Shown: positions 6,710 through 11,818 of the stretch, one piece after another
Numbering within the stretch: position 1 is the stretch's first letter
Layout of the letters: every line of letters begins with the position of its first letter
From: Paracoccaceae bacterium
GTDB lineage: Bacteria > Pseudomonadota > Alphaproteobacteria > Rhodobacterales > Rhodobacteraceae
DNA length: 11,818 bases
Direction: 5' to 3'
Assembly (NCBI GenBank): GCA_027030435.1
Contig: JALVEX010000182.1
Span: 1 to 11,818 of the forward strand
Notes under the pieces: generated by a model
Seen by the model: only the letters and a program-made list of their open reading frames with translations
The model's database searches: none
Told to the model about the DNA's origin: nothing
Position numbers and translations under genes: made by a program

Positions 6710-8232
6710 GCCCCGCCGGCAAGCCCACCATCCTGATCGTTGATGACGAACTGCGATCGCTGGAATCGCTCGAGCGCAACCTGAACGAGGAATTCGATGT
6801 GCTGCTGGCGGAAACCACCGCCGAGGCGGAAAGGCTGCTGGCGGAAAACTGGGTGCAGATCATCCTGTGCGATCAGCGCATGCCCGAAAAGAGCGGCGTG
6901 GAGTTCCTGATCGAGGTGCGGGAGAAATGGCCGGATGTGATCCGCATCATCATTTCCGGCTACACGGATGCCGATGACATCATCTCGGGCCTCAATGACG
7001 CGGGCATCTATCACTACATCACCAAGCCGTGGAAGCCAGAAAATCTCATCCACGTGCTGCGCAACGCGGCGATGCTGTTCGATCTGCAGCGCCAGAACGA
7101 ATTGCTGGCCATCGAACTGAAGCTCTCCGCCAGCGCCGCGAAGAAGAAGGTGGGGGAGCGGCGCCAGAGCCTGCGGCGGCAATACAATTTCGATGACGGC
7201 ATCATCCGCTCGAAAGCCAGCCCGATGAACGGCATCTGCGATACGCTGGTGCAGATCGCGCCCTATGATCTCTCGGTTCTGATCACGGGTGAGTCGGGCA
7301 CCGGCAAGGAGCTCGTGGCCCGGGCCATTCACTACAATTCGCTGCGCTGGAACAAGCCCTTTCTCGTCCAGAATTGCGGCGACATGCCCGAGGAGGTACT
7401 GGAGGCGGAGCTTTTCGGCTACAGGAAGGGCGCCCTGCCGAGCGCGGTGCAGGATTACACCGGGCTTCTGGAGCGCGCCTCCGGGGGCACGATCTTCCTC
7501 GATGAGATCGGCGCCATGCCCCCGGCCTTTCAGGTCCGTCTTCTGCGGGTGCTGCAGGAGGGCGAGCTGCGCCCCGTGGGCTCGAACCAGACGCGCAAGG
7601 TGGATGTGCGCATCATCGCGAGCAGCCAGAAGAACCTCGAGGAAGAGGTGCGGGCGGGGCGGCTGAGGAAGGATCTCTATTTCCGCCTTGCCGGCGTGTG
7701 CATCCACATCCCGCCCCTGCGCGAGCGGCGCGAGGATATTCCGATTCTGGCCAATTTCCTGCTCAATCAGGCCATGAACCGGCTCGACAAGAAGGTGGAG
7801 GGTTTCTCGCCCGAGGCGCTTTCCTGCATGAAGCGCTATTCCTGGCCGGGGAACGTGCGCGAGATGCAGAACGAGATCGAGCGGATGCTCGTCATGGGGC
7901 CGGAAGGGGGGCTCCTGGGGGCGGATCTCCTTTCGCCCAGGGTGCTCATGGGCACCTCGCCCGAAGGCGAGGATGATCTGGCGATCCTTTCGGGCACGGG
8001 GCGCACGCTGAAGGAGCGGATCGAGGAGATCGAGGTGAAGATCCTGCGCGAGGCGCTGATCCGTCACCGCTGGAACAAGAGCAAGGCGGCGCGCGAGCTG
8101 GGGCTTTCGCGGGTTGGCCTGCGCGGCAAGCTTGCCCGCTACGGCCTTGGCCGGGAGGATGAGGAAGAAGAGGATGCCGCGCCCCTGCCTTCCGCCGCGG
8201 CCGGAAGCGGCGGAAAGATCGCGGCGGGATGA
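6706..8232 (+). CDS. hoxA: Hydrogenase transcriptional regulator HoxA/HupR (NtrC family)
   Basis: This 508-residue response regulator activates hydrogenase genes. The receiver domain (about 8-122) has acidic D13/D14, phospho-acceptor D56 in CDQRMP, S84 and K107. A linker to about 165 leads to the AAA+ domain: Walker A GESGTGKE (195-202), Walker B GGTIFLDEIG (260-269) and FRLAGVCIHIPPLRER (326-341). A Fis-type helix-turn-helix lies at about 453-481. The loop normally reading GAFTGA, which contacts sigma-54, here reads GALPSA (242-247). After the HTH there is an acidic, then Ala/Gly/Ser-rich tail (484-508). In this family the unphosphorylated form is the activator, and the kinase switches it off without H2. 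The ATG at 6706 overlaps the hypX stop (ATGA). HupR is the equivalent name. Confidence 0.93.
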   Translation: MSPAGKPTILIVDDELRSLESLERNLNEEFDVLLAETTAEAERLLAENWVQIILCDQRMPEKSGVEFLIEVREKWPDVIRIIISGYTDADDIISGLNDAGIYHYITKPWKPENLIHVLRNAAMLFDLQRQNELLAIELKLSASAAKKKVGERRQSLRRQYNFDDGIIRSKASPMNGICDTLVQIAPYDLSVLITGESGTGKELVARAIHYNSLRWNKPFLVQNCGDMPEEVLEAELFGYRKGALPSAVQDYTGLLERASGGTIFLDEIGAMPPAFQVRLLRVLQEGELRPVGSNQTRKVDVRIIASSQKNLEEEVRAGRLRKDLYFRLAGVCIHIPPLRERREDIPILANFLLNQAMNRLDKKVEGFSPEALSCMKRYSWPGNVREMQNEIERMLVMGPEGGLLGADLLSPRVLMGTSPEGEDDLAILSGTGRTLKERIEEIEVKILREALIRHRWNKSKAARELGLSRVGLRGKLARYGLGREDEEEEDAAPLPSAAAGSGGKIAAG

Positions 8233-8235
8233 GGA
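8231..8235 (+). promoter_or_regulatory. Ribosome binding site deciding the hoxJ start
   Basis: GAGGA lies 7 bases before the ATG at 8243, straddling the end of hoxA. It favours that start over in-frame starts inside hoxA (such as 8114). The ATG at 8229 is in another frame and meets a stop after three codons. Confidence 0.6.
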
Positions 8236-8242
8236 TCTGAGC

Positions 8243-9685
8243 ATGGCGGCAGGAGAGGCGGCACATTCCGGTTCGGACAATGGTGTGGTGACACGAGAGG
8301 CCCGGCCGCAGGCGGCGGAGCTCGGCCTCGCCGCTGCGGGGGAGGAGGCCTGGATCGAGGTGATCCGCCAGATGGATCGCGTCTATGCCGAGCTTCTGGA
8401 ATCCCAGGTCCAGCTTGAAAGGAAGAACGAGGAGCTCGAGGCGGCGCAGGATTTCATCGCCAGCGTGATGGAGGCGATGAGCGATCTGATGATCGTCTGC
8501 GATACCGACGGGGTGATCCAGCAGGTCAACGCCGCGCTCGAACGCCTGACGGGCCTTGGCAAGGAGGCGCTCGTGGGGCGTCCGCTCACGGATATCCTGT
8601 GCGGGGAAGACGAGGAAACACAGGCCCGGTTCACGCGCCATCTCGCCGCCCGGCAGGGATTTTCCGATTGCGAGGTTCTTGTGCGCACCGGCGAGGGAGA
8701 GCCGGTACCGATCTCGATCAATTGCTCGCCCCGGCGCGATCATCGCAACAGGCTGGTGGGCCTGGTGCTGATCGGCCGGCCGATGGGCGAGCTTCAGCGG
8801 GCCTATCGCGAGCTCGATGCCGCCCTGAAGAATTTCGAGACCGCGCAGAAGCACCTCGTCAGCTCCGAGAAGATGGCCGCGCTCGGACGGCTGGTGGCGG
8901 GGGTTGCGCATGAGCTCAACAATCCCATCAGCTTCATCTTCGGCAACATGCACGCGCTGAAGAGCTATGGCGAGAAGATCACCCGCTATCTCGATGCAAC
9001 CGCCGGGGAAATGACGCCCGGGGAAATGCGGCGCCTGCGTGAGGAGCTCGGCATGGATCGCATCGCGCGCGATATCGGCCCGCTTGTGGAAGGCACGCTG
9101 GAAGGGGCCGAAAGGGTCAGCGAGATCGTTCAGGATCTGCGCAGGTTTTCCGGCACGCGCAAGGAGCCGAAGGAGGAATTCGCCCTTCGCCCGGTCATCG
9201 AGACGGCGGTCAGCTGGGTGTTGCGCGGGGCGCGCCACCGGCCCGCCGTCACGATCGAAATCCCGGATGAGCTGCGGCTGCGCGCCAAGCGGGGCTATCT
9301 GCATCAGATCGTCGTCAATCTGGTGCAGAACGCGATCGACGCGCTGGATGGGCGCAGGGGCGGGCGGATCCGGATCGGGGCGGTCAGCGAAGATGGCGGG
9401 CTGTGCATTTCGGTCGAGGACAACGGCCCCGGGATCGCGGCCGATCACATGGGCAAGGTGTTCGAGCCGTTCTTCACCACGAAGCCGGTCGGGCAGGGCA
9501 CGGGGCTTGGCCTCTATGTGAGCTATCGCATGGCGGATGAAATCGGCGCCGGCCTTTCGGTGCGGGATCGCGCCGGCGGGGGAGCCTGCTTCACGCTCTG
9601 TTTCCCCGGCGATGAAAGCGCGGCCGCCGGCGCAAAGGCGGAGGGAGAGCCCGCGCGCCCAGGAATGGCGAAGGAGGGGGCATGA
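8243..9685 (+). CDS. hoxJ: Soluble PAS histidine kinase HoxJ/HupT
   Basis: This 480-residue kinase partners HoxA. In the known system it phosphorylates and silences the regulator when no H2 is present, and the regulatory hydrogenase relieves this. It has no membrane segment. Residues 35-75 look coiled-coil, followed by a PAS domain (about 72-180). The H-box reads LGRLVAGVAHELNNP with phospho-acceptor His223. The ATPase domain has N-box NLVQNAIDAL (N363), G1 VEDNGPGI (D393), the F-box FEPFFTTKP and G2 GTGLGLYVSY. A roughly 65-residue helical stretch between H-box and kinase core includes EGTLEGAERVSEIVQDLRRF. It starts 10 bases after hoxA and overlaps hoxB by four bases. Between regulator and sensor subunits is not its place in the Ralstonia order hoxA-hoxB-hoxC-hoxJ. 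Confidence 0.9.
   Translation: MAAGEAAHSGSDNGVVTREARPQAAELGLAAAGEEAWIEVIRQMDRVYAELLESQVQLERKNEELEAAQDFIASVMEAMSDLMIVCDTDGVIQQVNAALERLTGLGKEALVGRPLTDILCGEDEETQARFTRHLAARQGFSDCEVLVRTGEGEPVPISINCSPRRDHRNRLVGLVLIGRPMGELQRAYRELDAALKNFETAQKHLVSSEKMAALGRLVAGVAHELNNPISFIFGNMHALKSYGEKITRYLDATAGEMTPGEMRRLREELGMDRIARDIGPLVEGTLEGAERVSEIVQDLRRFSGTRKEPKEEFALRPVIETAVSWVLRGARHRPAVTIEIPDELRLRAKRGYLHQIVVNLVQNAIDALDGRRGGRIRIGAVSEDGGLCISVEDNGPGIAADHMGKVFEPFFTTKPVGQGTGLGLYVSYRMADEIGAGLSVRDRAGGGACFTLCFPGDESAAAGAKAEGEPARPGMAKEGA
9671..9677 (+). promoter_or_regulatory. Ribosome binding site of hoxB
   Basis: AAGGAGG, followed by a G run, lies just before the hoxB ATG at 9682, inside the end of hoxJ. Confidence 0.6.
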
Positions 9686-10701
9686 GCACGGCAAACACCC
9701 GCAACATGCTGTGGCTGCAGTCGGGCGGCTGCGGTGGCTGCACGCTCTCCCTCATGTGCGCCGAGGCGCCCGATTTCCTGACCGCCTTCGAAGCGGCGGG
9801 GATCAACATCCTCTGGCATCCGGCGCTCAGCCTTCATACCGGGCGCGAAGCGGGCGCGATCATCGCGGAAATCCTCGATGGCCGCCTGCGCCTCGATATC
9901 CTGTGCCTCGAGGGCTCGGTGATGATGGGGCCCGATGGCACGGGGCGCTTTCACATGCTCGCGGGCAGCGGGCGGGCGATGAAGGACGTGATCGCCGAAC
10001 TCGCGGAGGTGGCCGGCCATGTCGTCGGGGTCGGAAGCTGCGCGGCCTATGGCGGCATCACCACCACCGGCGGCAACCCCGGCGAGGCCTGCGGGCTCGG
10101 CTTCCAGGGCAGCCTGAAGGGCGGCCTTCTGGGCAAGGATTTCCGTGATCCTTCCGGCCTGCCGGTGATCAACATCCCCGGCTGCCCCGTCCACCCGGAC
10201 TGGGTGACGGAAACCCTCTCGCAGGTGGCGGCCGGCGAGATGACGGCAGAGGATCTGGACGCTTTCGGCCGCCCGCACGCGATATCCGGCTCGCTGGTGC
10301 ATCACGGATGCTCGCGCAACGAATATTACGAATACAAGGCCAGCGCCGAAAATCTCTGCGAGATCGGCTGCATGATGGAGAATCTCGGCTGCAAGGGCAC
10401 GCAGGCCGCGGGCGATTGCAACAAGCGCCCCTGGAACGGCAGGGGATCGTGCATCACCGGAGGCTATCCCTGCATCGCCTGCACCGAGCCGGGCTTCGAG
10501 GAGCCGGGGCATCCCTTCGTCGAAACCCCCAAGATCGCGGGCATTCCCGTGGGGCTTCCCACCGACATGCCGAAGGCCTGGTTCGTGGCCCTGGCATCGC
10601 TCTCCAAGGCCGCCACCCCGCGCCGTCTGCGGGAGAACGCCACATCCGACAGGGTGAAGGTCTTTCCCGAGCGCCCGCGCTACCGGAAGAAGAAGCGATG
10701 A
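9682..10701 (+). CDS. hoxB: Regulatory hydrogenase small subunit HoxB/HupU
   Basis: This 339-residue iron-sulfur subunit belongs to the cytoplasmic H2 sensor. It starts almost directly at the proximal-cluster motif, WLQSGGCGGCTLS (C17, C20), with no Tat signal peptide, which separates it from the exported HupS/HoxK. C120 (GSCAAYGG) and C168 (IPGCPVHPDW) complete the proximal [4Fe-4S] site. Candidate distal ligands are H207, C210, C230 and C237. The medial region has C246, C257, C264 and C267. C257 replaces the proline that normally goes with a [3Fe-4S] cluster, so a [4Fe-4S] is likely. About 59 residues follow the last cluster region, ending in a basic RKKKR tail; the equivalent extension in Ralstonia HoxB is needed for oligomer formation and kinase contact. 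Overlaps hoxJ and hoxC by four bases each. The subunit type is sure. Confidence 0.95.
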   Translation: MSTANTRNMLWLQSGGCGGCTLSLMCAEAPDFLTAFEAAGINILWHPALSLHTGREAGAIIAEILDGRLRLDILCLEGSVMMGPDGTGRFHMLAGSGRAMKDVIAELAEVAGHVVGVGSCAAYGGITTTGGNPGEACGLGFQGSLKGGLLGKDFRDPSGLPVINIPGCPVHPDWVTETLSQVAAGEMTAEDLDAFGRPHAISGSLVHHGCSRNEYYEYKASAENLCEIGCMMENLGCKGTQAAGDCNKRPWNGRGSCITGGYPCIACTEPGFEEPGHPFVETPKIAGIPVGLPTDMPKAWFVALASLSKAATPRRLRENATSDRVKVFPERPRYRKKKR

Positions 10702-11818
10702 GCCGGCTTGTCGTCGGCCCGTTCAACCGCGTGGAGGGCGATCTCGAGGTGCGCCTCGATATCCGCGCGGGCAAGGTGGCATCGGCGGAGGTCGTCTCGC
10801 CGCTATATCGCGGCTTCGAAGAGATGCTGCGCGGGAAGGATCCACGCGATGCCCTGGTGATCGCGCCCAGGATCTGCGGCATATGCTCGGTGAGCCAGTC
10901 CGTGGCGGCGGCGGCGGCGCTGGCGGAGGCGCAGGGGCTTGCGCCCGCGCCAAACGGGCGGCTTGCGGCCAATCTCGTGCATGCGGCGGAGAACATCGCC
11001 GATCATCTCACGCATTTCTACATGTTCTTCATGCCCGATTTCACCCGCCCGATCTACGCGGGGCGGGAATGGTTTGGCGATATATCCGCGCGTTTCGCCG
11101 CCATGCGCGGCACCGCCGTGCAGGATGTGCTGCCGGCACGGGCCCAGTTCCTGCATCTGGTGGGGCTGATGGCGGGGAAATGGCCGCATACGATGGCGAT
11201 CCAGCCCGGCGGGATGACGCGGGTCGTCACCGCGAGCGAGATCAGGCACCTCCGTGCGATCCTTGCCGCTTTCAGGCGCTTTCTCGAAACCCATGTTTTC
11301 GGCGGCAGTCCGGAGAGCTTCGCCGCTCTTGCCTCGCGCGGCGATCTGGAGGCCTGGGCGGGGGCGCCGGGCGGGGGGGATCTTCGCCGTTTTCTGGTCG
11401 TGAGCCGCGATCTCGGGCTGGCCCATCTCGGCCCGGCCTGCGCGCGCTTCATGTCCTTCGGCGCCTATCCGGGGGCGCAGGGCCATTTCTTCGCCCGCGG
11501 GCTCTGGGAGGAAGGCGGGGCTGGGTGCCTCAATACCGGCCTCATCTCCGAGGATATCACCAGCGCCTGGCTCCAGGGAGAGGGCGCGCGCCACCCCTTC
11601 GAAGGCGAGACGAAGCCCGATGGCGAGATGCGTGCCGGCTATACCTGGTGCAAGGCTCCGCGCCTTGAAGGGCGCATCGTGGAGGTTGGAGCGCTGGCGC
11701 GTCAGGTGGTGGCGGGCCATCCGCTGGCGCGCGATCTTCTGGCGGGTGGGCGCGAAAATGGCGGGCGGGGAAACGTGGAGGCCCGGATCGTGGCGCGGTT
11801 CATCGAGATTGCGCGTCT
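10698..11818 (+). CDS. hoxC: Regulatory hydrogenase large subunit HoxC/HupV, 5' part
   Basis: The frame is open from the ATG at 10698 to the window end (373 complete codons), so the C-terminal cofactor motif is not visible. It begins LVVGPFNRVEGDLEVRL and has the N-terminal nickel-ligand pair C60/C63 in RICGICSVSQS. The SVSQS continuation is typical of sensor hydrogenases, whereas uptake enzymes usually have a TGVHA-like sequence. Ile62 and Phe110 match the two bulky residues known to narrow the gas channel of the Ralstonia sensor and keep O2 out. NTGLISEDITSAW and WCKAPRLEG appear later in the visible part. It overlaps hoxB by four bases (ATGA). A distinguishing feature of the family, absence of a cleavable C-terminal peptide, cannot be checked here. 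Confidence 0.93.
   Translation, partial: MSRLVVGPFNRVEGDLEVRLDIRAGKVASAEVVSPLYRGFEEMLRGKDPRDALVIAPRICGICSVSQSVAAAAALAEAQGLAPAPNGRLAANLVHAAENIADHLTHFYMFFMPDFTRPIYAGREWFGDISARFAAMRGTAVQDVLPARAQFLHLVGLMAGKWPHTMAIQPGGMTRVVTASEIRHLRAILAAFRRFLETHVFGGSPESFAALASRGDLEAWAGAPGGGDLRRFLVVSRDLGLAHLGPACARFMSFGAYPGAQGHFFARGLWEEGGAGCLNTGLISEDITSAWLQGEGARHPFEGETKPDGEMRAGYTWCKAPRLEGRIVEVGALARQVVAGHPLARDLLAGGRENGGRGNVEARIVARFIEIAR

Noticed and set aside
6622..8280. A 552-codon minus-strand open frame opposite hoxA
   Set aside because: It mirrors hoxA and has no family signature; the + strand frame has complete receiver, AAA+ and HTH domains.
7946..9694. A 582-codon minus-strand open frame opposite hoxJ
   Set aside because: It is a shadow of the histidine kinase gene; the peptide is rich in Arg, His and Pro and shows no domain.
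10883..11668. A 261-codon + strand open frame within hoxC
   Set aside because: It is out of frame with hoxC, which reads continuously from 10698 with all expected motifs; the alternative product is Arg/Gly-rich without conserved features.

Overview
The window is a high-GC proteobacterial segment, most likely alphaproteobacterial and possibly betaproteobacterial (inferred from gene content and base composition only). It carries the downstream half of an uptake [NiFe]-hydrogenase locus. All genes lie on the + strand. Most neighbours overlap by 1 or 4 bases; the only gaps are 1 base (hypB-hypC) and 10 bases (hoxA-hoxJ). There is no gene-free stretch, and I see no internal promoter or terminator, RNA gene, mobile element or CRISPR array.

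Region 1 (1-669) is the 3' end of a HupK/HoxV-like scaffold gene. Region 2 (669-4299) holds the maturation genes hypA, hypB, hypC, hypD and hypE. They supply nickel delivery (HypA, HypB) and assembly of the Fe(CN)2CO group (HypC, HypD, HypE). hypF, which often sits between hypB and hypC, is absent. Region 3 (4299-6709) has a small membrane nickel-transporter-like gene with a His-rich loop, then hypX, the enzyme that makes the active-site CO in aerobic hydrogen oxidisers.

Region 4 (6706-11818, runs off the end) is a hydrogen-sensing module: hoxA (NtrC-type response regulator, also hupR), hoxJ (soluble PAS histidine kinase, also hupT), hoxB (small subunit of the regulatory hydrogenase, also hupU) and the 5' part of hoxC (large subunit, also hupV).

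Together the genes import nickel, build the NiFe(CN)2CO cofactor under air, and sense H2 so that hydrogenase synthesis is matched to its substrate. The structural genes hupSL or hoxKG and hypF are not in the window and are expected nearby. The system is known in outline. The points worth a second look are the degenerate sigma-54 contact loop of HoxA, the missing hypF, the transporter placed between hypE and hypX, the regulator-kinase-sensor gene order, and the cluster and gas-channel residues of the sensor hydrogenase.
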